The notes beneath the pieces were generated by a model. The model saw nothing but the letters and a program-made list of their open reading frames with translations, was not told where the DNA came from and made no database searches. A program made the position numbers and the translations under genes. A DNA stretch of 16,907 bases from an uncultured Lachnospiraceae bacterium (lineage in GTDB: Bacteria; Bacillota; Clostridia; Lachnospirales; Lachnospiraceae), in NCBI GenBank assembly GCA_902489925.1, contig CABUBX010000029.1, forward strand, positions 1 to 16,907, written 5' to 3'. Positions 7,538-13,973 of the stretch are shown here, piece by piece. The first letter of the stretch is position 1, and each line of letters begins with the position of its first letter.

Positions 7538-8044
7538 ATGAAATCTGTAAAGAAACTGACAATGCTTGCACTTTTGACAACCATTGCCCTTACCATTTTT
7601 GTTCTTGAATCAGCCGTACCGCCGCTTGTGCCAATTCCCGGCGTCAAGCTCGGCCTTGCCAATATCGTGACGCTTGTCCTCATATCAGCCCAAATGCCCC
7701 GCGAAGCAGCCGCCGTGCTTTTTGCCCGCGTCTTCTTAGCCAGCGTTTTTGCCGGTCAGATGATGTCCTTCTTTTTCAGTCTGCTGGGCGGTCTGTTCTG
7801 CCTTATCGCCATGTATGTCTCAAACCGCCTGCTCAAAGGACAGCTTTTATGGTTTACAAGCATCATCGGCGCCATTTTCCATAATGCCGGACAACTCCTA
7901 GCTGCTATTATAACACTTCAAAGCACATATGTCATTTATTATGCGCCATTTCTTTTAGTCAGCGGCATTATTACCGGAATTTTCACCGGTCTTGCCGCAG
8001 GATTTTTTACTCGAAGAATCGACATACGAAAATTTTTCCGATAA
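7538..8044 (+). CDS. Gx transporter family / heptaprenyl diphosphate synthase component I-like protein
   Basis: 168 residues, almost wholly hydrophobic, with about five membrane helices. The opening (LTMLALLTTIALTIFVLESAVPP) and PIPGVKLGLANIVTLV are the signature of PF07456, annotated both as heptaprenyl diphosphate synthase component I and as Gx transporter. The fold resembles the membrane S-components of ECF-type vitamin importers, so transport of a small precursor is more likely than catalysis; no catalytic aspartate-rich prenyl-synthase motif is present. AGGAG lies 7 nt upstream and overlaps the stop of the NusG II gene. In relatives a polyprenyl synthase often follows; here the operon ends in a terminator instead. 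Confidence 0.88.
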   Translation: MKSVKKLTMLALLTTIALTIFVLESAVPPLVPIPGVKLGLANIVTLVLISAQMPREAAAVLFARVFLASVFAGQMMSFFFSLLGGLFCLIAMYVSNRLLKGQLLWFTSIIGAIFHNAGQLLAAIITLQSTYVIYYAPFLLVSGIITGIFTGLAAGFFTRRIDIRKFFR

Positions 8045-8062
8045 AATACCACAATCAAAGAC

Positions 8063-8094
8063 GGCCTGCGAAGAAATTCCCGCAGGCCATTTTT
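8063..8094 (+). terminator. Terminator of the NusG II/Gx operon
   Basis: A perfect 8-bp stem, GGCCTGCG (8063-8070) with CGCAGGCC (8081-8088), then ATTTTT. It lies between convergent genes and may also slow minus-strand transcription from the sigma-factor gene, although the T-run on that side is poor. Confidence 0.85.
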
Positions 8095-8098
8095 ATCA

Positions 8099-10303
8099 TT
8101 ATCTCTCTATTCTTTCCTCAAACCAGCTCATATCAGAAACCCCATACCATTCAAACTCTGATAATTTGGATGAAAATTCTTCAGATTCCCCGCTTCCGAG
8201 AGTCGCTGAAAATTCAGGCCGGCTTGATTTTTTAAGTGCACCGTCCTCCAAAGTTATGCGATAATAATCCTCATCGCCATTTCCTCTGGAATATTGATAA
8301 TCATAAACACCGATGCCATCCTCAGGAATCAGCCACGCAAGAGATTCCATTATCCCATCAGCAGATACAATGCTTGTCGATTTACCGTCATCACTAACCT
8401 CTTTTGTATACACTCGATAAACATAATAGTTAAACGGTTGCGGTATATCCAATCTGTCACGAATAATAAGCTCTTTTTTGCCGTCACCGTCCATGTCATA
8501 GATGGTATACTCCAATTCTCCTGCCACAGTTTCCTCATAACCCGGGAAATTATATCCGATATCATCATTCGCCACTTTTTCTAACACAGATGTATACATA
8601 TAATTACTCTCACCATCTACGTCATATAATGAGTCATCCCGGGCAACCGGCTGCTTTCCTGCATTTCCTTTTGTATTTTCAAAAATTCCTTCCACCTCTG
8701 CCGGTTTGTTATCCGCATTATAAATTCTTACAATTTTAAATTTTCCTTCCGCATTTGGTTTTAAAAGAGCTTCTTTTTCTGCTGTTTCCGTACGACCGCC
8801 ATCATTATAATAATGTGCCGTGTGTGTGTACTGAATAACCATCGCCTGATTGTTATAGTTTGCAGAATGAATCGTCGTATCAACACTATAGCCTAATGTC
8901 GGAATCCAAAAAGCAACTTTATCTCCCTTTACTTGAAAAGCCTGATTATCATTATCTGTCGAAAATTGCATATCCGTAAAAACTGAAATCAATCGATTTG
9001 CCTCACTAAGAGATAATCCATACATATAATCCGGGTTTAAGCTCAAACCGGATATTATATTTGCCCCCTGTTCATCTCCTCCACAAATAATCGGAAACCA
9101 ATAAAATACATCTTCATTCGACATACCTCCCTCTCCTATTCCTGTCGGTCCGTATGAAAGAATCAAGTTCAGTTCACTTTTTGTAAGTTCACCTGCAAGC
9201 AGCGTCGGATACTCGGCATCCGCAACCTCCTTCACCGGCGGTTCGGTTTCCGGCGGCTCAGTCTCCGGTGCCTCAGTTTCCGGCATCGTTGTTTCCTCCG
9301 GCACCGTCTCTGTCATCGGCGTTTCTGCAATTTCATTGTTTTCGCCGTTTTCCGCAAGACTCTCTGCTGCGGCTTCCTGACGGTCCATGTACTCAAGTAC
9401 AAAATGTGTCGTTGTCGCAGACACTCCGGCTACGGCTGCCACTGAAAGCACACCAATTGTAATCTTCCCGGCAATCGTATGAATGAAGCCGTGCTTTGAA
9501 GCCTTCACAGCACGGGCTGTACCGTGGGCTGCACCGTGAACTTTACTGCGTGCTGTGCCGTGAGTTGTGCTGCGTGCTGTGCCGTGGGCATATAAATTGG
9601 CACTTTCAAAAATTGTCTCCCGCTGCATATTTTTTACAGCCAATGCTGCCGCTGAAAATTCAGGCGACTTTCGTTCGCTGCGAAGAAGGAACAAAAGAAG
9701 TGGAAGCGGTGCAAAGCTGTAGAGCTGATAACCTTTCTTCTGTAACTCCTCTCCCTTTGATTTAATTGCCTTTCTTCCGTATAAAAGTCTTGATTTTACT
9801 GTATTTTCAGAAACACCGAATGCCTCTGCAATATCTTTGATGCTTTGTCCGTCAAAATGATACATCATAATACATAATCGCTGTTCGTCGGAAAGACTGT
9901 CAATCAACTCACGCACAAGAAGCTGGGTTTCCTTTTCTGTATAGCTGCGTTCCGGCTGATATTCTTTTCTGTCATCCTCAATATCAAATTCAAAAGCATC
10001 GCCATCCCCATTTTCTATATCCATCTGCGAAAATAATGTCGGACGCTTTTTTACAAGTGCGTTTTTTGCCGTATTTGCCACAATTCTTCCAAACCATGCC
10101 CGAAAATTTTCCGGTTCTTTAAGACTTGCAAGCGATTGCCATGCCTTCATATAAGAATCCTGTAAAACATCCATCGCGTCGTCTTCATTTTTCATATACT
10201 TTAATGCAATATAATACATATCGTGCTGTGTTGCCTCATAAAGCCACGCAAATCCACTGCCATCGCCTTGTAATGCGGTCATCACCGCCTGTCTGTAATC
10301 CAT
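8099..10303 (-). CDS. Membrane-tethered ECF-type sigma factor with outside sensor-like domain
   Basis: 734 residues from ATG 10303, which has GAGG 7 nt upstream; an in-frame ATG at 10393 lacks a site. Residues about 18-86 are sigma-70 region 2 (WLYEATQHDMYYIALKYM, DDAMDVLQDSYMKAW, FRAWFGRIVAN). Residues about 130-182 are region 4 with the helix-turn-helix SIKDIAEAFGVSENTVKSRL. These give an extracytoplasmic-function sigma factor for RNA polymerase. Instead of stopping near residue 200 it continues through an HGTARS-repeat stretch (240-265), a membrane helix (about 279-303), an acidic Glu/Thr/Pro linker (325-358) and about 375 outside residues. The outside part has a calcium-site-like DMDGDGKKELII (about 603-614) as in FG-GAP/EF-hand loops. 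I see no separate anti-sigma gene. Release by proteolysis, or control within the fused chain, is an inference. Confidence 0.88.
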   Translation of the reverse strand: MDYRQAVMTALQGDGSGFAWLYEATQHDMYYIALKYMKNEDDAMDVLQDSYMKAWQSLASLKEPENFRAWFGRIVANTAKNALVKKRPTLFSQMDIENGDGDAFEFDIEDDRKEYQPERSYTEKETQLLVRELIDSLSDEQRLCIMMYHFDGQSIKDIAEAFGVSENTVKSRLLYGRKAIKSKGEELQKKGYQLYSFAPLPLLLFLLRSERKSPEFSAAALAVKNMQRETIFESANLYAHGTARSTTHGTARSKVHGAAHGTARAVKASKHGFIHTIAGKITIGVLSVAAVAGVSATTTHFVLEYMDRQEAAAESLAENGENNEIAETPMTETVPEETTMPETEAPETEPPETEPPVKEVADAEYPTLLAGELTKSELNLILSYGPTGIGEGGMSNEDVFYWFPIICGGDEQGANIISGLSLNPDYMYGLSLSEANRLISVFTDMQFSTDNDNQAFQVKGDKVAFWIPTLGYSVDTTIHSANYNNQAMVIQYTHTAHYYNDGGRTETAEKEALLKPNAEGKFKIVRIYNADNKPAEVEGIFENTKGNAGKQPVARDDSLYDVDGESNYMYTSVLEKVANDDIGYNFPGYEETVAGELEYTIYDMDGDGKKELIIRDRLDIPQPFNYYVYRVYTKEVSDDGKSTSIVSADGIMESLAWLIPEDGIGVYDYQYSRGNGDEDYYRITLEDGALKKSSRPEFSATLGSGESEEFSSKLSEFEWYGVSDMSWFEERIER
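9509..9586 (-). repeat. Degenerate HGTAR tandem repeat in the sigma-factor gene
   Basis: Four tandem degenerate units encode HGTARSTT, HGTARSKV, HGAA and HGTARAVK between sigma region 4 and the membrane helix. The DNA shows recurring GTGCCGTG/GCTGTGCCGTG motifs on the plus strand. It would form a basic, flexible cytoplasmic linker and may vary in copy number between strains. Confidence 0.7.
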
Positions 10304-10425
10304 AGTTGTTCCTCTCTTTCCCTGTTCTCTCTTATTTTCTGCTTTTGTGTGTCTGTAAGCTTCATCTCTGAACATTCCTTTCGAAGAAGCCATACAAACA
10401 ATTGCATAATTTTATTTTTCTTCAA
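10282..10425 (-). CDS. Possible 47-codon leader ORF overlapping the sigma-factor start
   Basis: A TTG codon at 10425 follows GGAGG with 6 nt spacing (10431-10435), the best ribosome binding site in this intergenic region. The frame runs 47 codons (MKKNKIMQLFVWLLRKECSE...) and stops at TGA 10282-10284, 22 nt inside the sigma-factor gene in another frame. This geometry suits translational coupling or a leader peptide. The peptide has a short hydrophobic stretch then a highly charged tail and matches nothing I know. It may be chance; the main support is the ribosome binding site. Confidence 0.35.
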   Translation of the reverse strand: MKKNKIMQLFVWLLRKECSEMKLTDTQKQKIRENREREEQLWITDRR

Positions 10426-10451
10426 AATACACCTCCAAAACATAAATGCTT

Positions 10452-10474
10452 TGTCATGCATAGATAATATGACA
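10452..10474. promoter_or_regulatory. Inverted repeat between sigma factor and Xre genes
   Basis: TGTCAT (10452-10457) and ATGACA (10469-10474), 11 nt apart, in the divergent 207-bp region. It is a candidate operator for the small regulator at 10511 or for control of the sigma-factor gene. I find no good sigma-A promoter here in either direction. Confidence 0.3.
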
Positions 10475-10510
10475 TATATGATACGATTTATAAAAACAGA
10501 GGTGACTAAT

Positions 10511-10717
10511 ATGATTTCTTATGAACCATTTTGGCAGACACTCCGCCAAAAAAACATATCCACATATAAATTAATTTATGAATACGGTATTCTTCCTGAC
10601 ACGATTCAGCGTCTGAGAAGTCAAAAAACAATCACAACAAAAACAATCAATACCCTATGCACAGTCATACAATGTCAGGTCTCCGATATTTTAACCTTTA
10701 TACCGGAGGATGATTGA
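10511..10717 (+). CDS. Small Xre/Cro-type helix-turn-helix regulator
   Basis: 68 residues, essentially one DNA-binding domain. The pattern FWQTLRQKNISTYKLIYEYGILPDTIQRLR...TITTKTINTLCTVIQCQVSDILTFIPED is that of short Xre-type repressors (HTH_26/YozG-like, PF13443). The start is chosen at 10511 because GAGGTG lies 7 nt upstream; upstream in-frame sequence has no site. It is divergent from the tethered sigma factor and convergent with the small unknown gene at 10740, 22 bp away. Control of the sigma-factor gene is an inference from position. Confidence 0.85.
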   Translation: MISYEPFWQTLRQKNISTYKLIYEYGILPDTIQRLRSQKTITTKTINTLCTVIQCQVSDILTFIPEDD

Positions 10718-10739
10718 TATTTGCCCTATACACGTTATT

Positions 10740-11096
10740 TTACTCCGTCAAATCGAGCATATCAAGCAATTCACCCATAATTTCATTTTCAAGATATTCA
10801 CCTACAGCTTCGCACCCGCTGTTTCTTGCAAGTGACAGCATTTCATCGACACCGTCAATCACCGGCAGCAGCAATCTCATCCGATTCTGCTCGCCGGTAT
10901 TTTTCCATTCTGTAAGTACACGCTGCTGTTTTTCCTTTAAACAACTCACGGCCTGTTTTATCTCTCTGCACTGCGCATATATGTGACTGTCATCCTCTGT
11001 ATTTTCACACTGACTGCCTGCTTTCTTATATATATTGCGTAATTGGTATAAAAGCATTCTTATCTCTTTTTCATATGGCAATGCCACTTCTTTCAC
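10740..11096 (-). CDS. Small unknown helical protein
   Basis: 118 residues from GTG 11096, no recognised family. It is charged and looks wholly helical (YEKEIRMLLYQLRNIYKKAG, CREIKQAVSCLKEKQQRVL), without signal peptide or membrane segment, so probably cytosolic; a coiled-coil or helical bundle is likely. The start is uncertain: AAGGG is only 2 nt from GTG 11096, and ATG at codon 14 has a weak GAGAT. It lies 56 bp behind the zinc-ribbon membrane protein gene on the same strand, so the two probably share a transcript. No terminator separates its end from the convergent Xre gene. Confidence 0.6.
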   Translation of the reverse strand: MKEVALPYEKEIRMLLYQLRNIYKKAGSQCENTEDDSHIYAQCREIKQAVSCLKEKQQRVLTEWKNTGEQNRMRLLLPVIDGVDEMLSLARNSGCEAVGEYLENEIMGELLDMLDLTE

Positions 11097-11152
11097 ATCC
11101 CTTCAACCGATGCGCCGCTGTTTTTATGTACACCGCCGATAACTCTTTTATT

Positions 11153-11941
11153 TTACCTGTTTAAAATTACCCTGTTCTTCTGTTTGGAGATAACATTACA
11201 ATCCAGCATCACTTCTATAAAAAATGAAATCAAAATCACAATTGAGCCAATAAGAAATACATTAAAGCCTGTACCCTCGGACACATCGGTAAGTTTTCCG
11301 AACAGACTATAAATACCTATAGTCATGCACATAAAAAACACAATCATCACACCCTCAATGACATAAATCTTTGTAAGTCCACGGATATTTTTCGTAAGTG
11401 CATAATAAATCATCGCAATTAATACGATAATCCACGTCATACCGACGAATGCTGCCAGCGATATTGTATCCGTAAAAGAAGTGTCAAAGGTTCTATCTAT
11501 ATCTTTGCTTATACCAAGTATAATTTTCGAAGATTCTCCGGTCAAAACCGTTTTAAGAATACCAAACATTGATGTACTGTCCCCGAAGACCTTGCTCAAC
11601 TGATTCCAAAGCTTGCCTAAAATACCTGCCAAATCATTGGATATGAACCAACCTGCAATACTCATGACAATTCCTGCCAACATTCCGAAGTTTCCTATAT
11701 TATAAGGTACCCTGTATACCGGATGAGCCATTTCCCATTTCCGGCGTTTCTGTCTGCGACGCTGCTGCCACGTCTGCTGACCTGTTTGCTGTCCTGTCTG
11801 CCTTCCCGTCTCTACCGTTTTTACCATCTTCGGCATTTTGACCTGCTTCCCGTTTTTTGATAATGAAGCGGCACCTTCACCGCATTTCGGACAAAACTTT
11901 GCATTGTCCGGTATCTGTTCTCCACAAATTCTGCAAAACAT
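11153..11941 (-). CDS. Zinc-ribbon protein with four membrane helices
   Basis: 262 residues. The N-terminus is a rubredoxin-like zinc ribbon with CxxC pairs Cys3/Cys6 and Cys17/Cys20 (MFCRICGEQIPDNAKFCPKC). Then come a Gln/Thr/Arg-rich linker (about 44-68, GRQTGQQTGQQTWQQRRRQKRRK) and four helices (about 82-102, 160-182, 193-214, 228-248). The basic linker places the zinc ribbon in the cytoplasm. Such DUF-type zinc-ribbon membrane proteins are common in clostridia; their function is not established. AAGGAGG lies 8 nt upstream. It is divergent from the lipoprotein/zinc-ribbon genes on the other side of the 12-kb promoter region and shares with them the same promoter-like element, which ties the two arms together. 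Confidence 0.8.
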   Translation of the reverse strand: MFCRICGEQIPDNAKFCPKCGEGAASLSKNGKQVKMPKMVKTVETGRQTGQQTGQQTWQQRRRQKRRKWEMAHPVYRVPYNIGNFGMLAGIVMSIAGWFISNDLAGILGKLWNQLSKVFGDSTSMFGILKTVLTGESSKIILGISKDIDRTFDTSFTDTISLAAFVGMTWIIVLIAMIYYALTKNIRGLTKIYVIEGVMIVFFMCMTIGIYSLFGKLTDVSEGTGFNVFLIGSIVILISFFIEVMLDCNVISKQKNRVILNR

Positions 11942-11997
11942 TTTTAAATTCCTCCTTTTTTATAGTGCTTTTCTCATTTTTTCAAGCGTTCACTATA

Positions 11998-12025
11998 TAG
12001 ACAAGCGGTATTTTAAAAAAGTTTT
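11998..12025 (-). promoter_or_regulatory. Candidate alternative-sigma promoter, leftward copy
   Basis: On the minus strand AAAAC (12021-12025), 18 nt, then GTCTA (11998-12002) within GTCTATATAGTG. The same arrangement, with the same spacing, recurs rightward at 12056-12083. AAC-type -35 and GTC-type -10 boxes are typical of ECF sigma factors; a good TTGACA box is absent. It would drive the zinc-ribbon gene starting at 11941. Confidence 0.5.
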
Positions 12026-12055
12026 ATAAAAATCGAAAATTTTTTTAATTTTTTT

Positions 12056-12083
12056 AAAACCTTTTCAAAGCTTCACTTGTCTA
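12056..12083 (+). promoter_or_regulatory. Candidate alternative-sigma promoter, rightward copy
   Basis: AAAAC (12056-12060), 18 nt, then GTCTA (12079-12083) within GTCTATATAGTG. Identical design to the leftward copy, including a pyrimidine and TTTT after AAAAC. It would give a leader of about 215 nt before the lipoprotein start at 12309. Confidence 0.5.
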
Positions 12084-12127
12084 TATAGTGAAAACAAATA
12101 AAAACATACATTTTCCGTCAATTATTT

Positions 12128-12308
12128 AAAGGAGGTGAACGATATCACGCACCAATATCTTATTGAACACAGTCATTATATCATGTATAATGAAATTTAG
12201 GCAAAAAAATTGCGCAGACGGAATTATCTGTTATCTGAAATCGAGGCTGTCTTTTACAGCCGCTCTCAATTTAACAAAAAATTTTTTAATACAAAGGAGA
12301 TTATATTT
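12128..12308 (+). other. Long leader with an orphan Shine-Dalgarno and a hairpin
   Basis: AAAGGAGGTGA (12128-12138) is the strongest ribosome binding site in the window, yet no ATG, GTG or TTG follows at normal spacing. The open frame through it (GTG 12135 to TAG 12198) encodes only 21 residues, and its GTG sits inside the site. Further on, GGCTGT (12245-12250) pairs with ACAGCC (12256-12261) around CTTTT, without a T-run. The stretch is probably the 5' leader of the lipoprotein mRNA. It may hold a leader peptide using a rare start such as ATA or ATC, or the remains of a lost gene. Confidence 0.4.
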
Positions 12309-13007
12309 ATGAAAAACTTCAAGAAAACTTTTACGACACTGACAATCACATGCATGATGGGCGCAATGCTTACCGGATGTTCAGGAAAAAATGGCATTGA
12401 TAAAGATTTTGCCAATCAGGCTGTCAGCGCAGCCAATGAACAGCAGACAGGCGACCTGCCTCAGACAGAAACACCACAGAATCAACCTTCCCAGACACAA
12501 GAATCTCAGAATCAGCTGCCTGAAACACAAGAATCTCAGAATCAGCTGCCTCAGACAGAAGCACCTCAGACACAAGAGTTTTCTCAGATGCCTGAAACCG
12601 AACCTCAGCTTCCAAAAACACCGGAAACCGATTTCATTGCACCGGAAGATGTTGTTCCGGGTGAAAATATGAGCACTGCCGGCATGATGCCTTTAGAAAC
12701 ACGGATTTCAGGAACAATCCCTGTCGATTCTGTGTGGTACTCATTTACAACCGGCATCAATCCGGATGCCATCTATAAAATCATGGTAGAAAATACAACT
12801 TCAAAACAGGACTCCGCAACTATAGATATTTCGATTATTGACGAATTTGGAAGTAAACTCGGTGGACGTGAATTCATCTATAATGATGGCTCTATTTATA
12901 CATGCAGTTTTGAAAACGCCGAACCAAATACAATGTATTACCTACAGATGACAACACGGTACGATGACGAATGTGATTACAACGTAATTATTAAAGTAAA
13001 AGAATAA
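12309..13007 (+). CDS. Gln/Pro-rich repeat lipoprotein
   Basis: 232 residues from ATG 12309 (AAGGAG 9 nt upstream; the 33 codons before it in frame lack a site). The signal peptide is basic then hydrophobic and ends in the lipobox LTGC with Cys24, so the mature protein is lipid-anchored on the outer face of the membrane. Residues about 45-110 are a low-complexity Gln/Pro/Glu/Thr stalk with SQTQESQNQLPETQ repeats, encoded by a 30-bp tandem repeat. Residues about 125-232 form a beta-sandwich-like domain (ISGTIPVDSVWYSFTT, YKIMVEN, ATIDISIIDEFGSKLG, MYYLQMTT, DYNVIIKVKE) that recalls the pre-peptidase C-terminal (PPC) fold. A binding or sensing role at the cell surface is inferred. The last 42 codons are duplicated downstream at 13743. 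It is followed after 40 bp by a zinc-ribbon gene in the same orientation. Confidence 0.85.
   Translation: MKNFKKTFTTLTITCMMGAMLTGCSGKNGIDKDFANQAVSAANEQQTGDLPQTETPQNQPSQTQESQNQLPETQESQNQLPQTEAPQTQEFSQMPETEPQLPKTPETDFIAPEDVVPGENMSTAGMMPLETRISGTIPVDSVWYSFTTGINPDAIYKIMVENTTSKQDSATIDISIIDEFGSKLGGREFIYNDGSIYTCSFENAEPNTMYYLQMTTRYDDECDYNVIIKVKE
12495..12551 (+). repeat. 30-bp tandem repeat in the lipoprotein stalk
   Basis: The 27-bp core ACACAAGAATCTCAGAATCA...CTGCCT occurs at 12495-12521 and again, identical, at 12525-12551 (period 30 bp, 10 codons). More diverged CAGACA/CACAAG units lie on both sides. Perfect identity at the DNA level implies recent expansion. Confidence 0.9.
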
Positions 13008-13113
13008 CAAACTGACATCACAAATACGAAAACAGGAGGAATTAATTATGTATTGTCCTAAATGCGGAACACAAATTAATAAAGGTGCTGCATTCTGTCC
13101 ACAGTGCGGTACC
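12883..13113 (+). repeat. Local duplication, left copy
   Basis: About 230 bp covering the last 41 codons of the lipoprotein gene, the 40-bp gap, and the first 22 codons of the zinc-ribbon gene. It recurs at 13744-13973 with a one-base length change and only scattered substitutions. The break points are ATGATGGC on the left and GTGCGGTAC on the right. Confidence 0.93.
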
Positions 13114-13710
13114 CCGCAATCTTCTATAGATACCAAAACAAAGGCAACAAAAAATTCATTTGAAACCAATGAAGACTCAAGCAAAACTAAGTTTAATCCA
13201 TATCCGCCACAAAACGAAAAAATTAAAAAACCTAAAAAACGCCGCAGATGGCTCAAATACTCAATGATTATCGTAATCAGCATGATTGTCGTTTTTTTTA
13301 CCATATTGATTATTAGTGAAATTATTATGGAAAATGAGAGAAAAAAACAATTAACCCGATATGATTTTCCATCTAACGAGGAAAGTATTGAGCTTATCAA
13401 AGCAATTCAGGGAAAGTGGATTTATTATGAAAACACAGAATCTTCAGAATATGAAATTTCTGTCACTTTTAAAGGAAATAACCAATACTCTGAAACATCT
13501 GATTTGATTAGTACAATAAGCACAAGCAACTTTATAGAATTTGGCAAATTTGCAATTGATACCGAAAAAGATATGATATATCTAATCCCCGATAATTTCG
13601 ATTACTTTGATCCTAATGAAGAACCACACACTATTATTTATGATTATAATAGCGATACCGATGAGTATAGCATTTTCTATAAAGGCTATAAATTAACTTA
13701 CTATGGATAA
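13048..13710 (+). CDS. Zinc-ribbon, single-pass membrane protein A
   Basis: 220 residues. The zinc ribbon is at 3-20 (Cys3, Cys6, Cys17, Cys20; MYCPKCGTQINKGAAFCPQC). A Lys/Arg-rich stretch (about 58-70, KIKKPKKRRRWLK) precedes one membrane helix (71-93), placing the ribbon inside and residues 94-220 outside. The outside part looks like a small beta barrel or lipocalin-like domain (GKWIYYENTESSEYEISVTFKGNNQY...SIFYKGYKLTYYG). This has the same inside-to-outside layout as the tethered sigma factor. Function unknown. AGGAGG lies 8 nt upstream, and the gene follows the lipoprotein gene by 40 bp. The first 65 bp and the upstream gap are the duplicated part shared with the gene at 13908; beyond the ribbon the two proteins are unrelated. 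Confidence 0.82.
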   Translation: MYCPKCGTQINKGAAFCPQCGTPQSSIDTKTKATKNSFETNEDSSKTKFNPYPPQNEKIKKPKKRRRWLKYSMIIVISMIVVFFTILIISEIIMENERKKQLTRYDFPSNEESIELIKAIQGKWIYYENTESSEYEISVTFKGNNQYSETSDLISTISTSNFIEFGKFAIDTEKDMIYLIPDNFDYFDPNEEPHTIIYDYNSDTDEYSIFYKGYKLTYYG

Positions 13711-13729
13711 CTAAAAAAGGAATTTAATT

Positions 13730-13868
13730 ATGTACTTTCCAATATGATGGCTCTATTTATACATACAGTTTTGAAAACGCCGAACCCAATACAATGTATT
13801 ACCTACAGATGACAACACGGTACGATGACGAATGTGATTACAACGTAATTATTAAGGTAAAAGAATAA
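13730..13868 (+). pseudogene. Fragment of the lipoprotein gene left by duplication
   Basis: From 13743 to TAA 13866-13868 the frame reads DGSIYTYSFENAEPNTMYYL...NVIIKVKE, the last 41 residues of the lipoprotein with two nearly silent changes (Cys to Tyr once). There is no start or signal peptide, so it is a broken copy. Just before it, AAGGAATTTAATTATGTACTTTCC (ends 13740) resembles the ribosome site and first codons of the zinc-ribbon genes (MYFP against MYCP) and is followed by a stop after five codons. The join therefore looks like a third, nearly erased zinc-ribbon start fused to the lipoprotein tail. Confidence 0.85.
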
Positions 13869-13973
13869 CAAACTGATATCATAGATACAAAACAGGAGAA
13901 ATTAATTATGTATTGTCCTAAATGCGGAACACAAATAAATGAAGGGGCAGCGTTCTGTCCACAGTGCGGTACG
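13744..13973 (+). repeat. Local duplication, right copy
   Basis: Counterpart of 12883-13113, offset 860-861 bp. Differences are a handful of point changes and one deleted base in the gap before the zinc-ribbon start. The copies lie in direct orientation and flank the whole of zinc-ribbon gene A, so homologous recombination between them would delete that gene. Confidence 0.93.

Larger units (their letters stand above)
11989..12092. repeat. 17-bp inverted element pair in the divergent promoter region
   Basis: TTCACTATATAGACAAG (11989-12005) and its exact reverse complement CTTGTCTATATAGTGAA (12076-12092) flank 70 bp of very A/T-rich DNA. The match is perfect over 17 bp and stops sharply on both sides. 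The copies point outward toward the divergent zinc-ribbon and lipoprotein genes. They could be two matching promoters, two binding sites for one regulator, or the arms of a cruciform. Confidence 0.9.

Noticed and set aside
10304..10393. Longer sigma-factor form starting at ATG 10393
   Set aside because: No ribosome site upstream; the 30 extra residues are charged and unlike sigma N-termini; GAGG at 7 nt favours 10303.
12245..12261. Hairpin GGCTGT/ACAGCC as a terminator or attenuator before the lipoprotein
   Set aside because: Six base pairs and no T-run after it; noted only as part of the leader.
12942..13400. Minus-strand frame over the lipoprotein end and zinc-ribbon gene A
   Set aside because: Hydrophobic shadow frame opposite A/T-rich coding DNA; both plus-strand genes have strong independent support.
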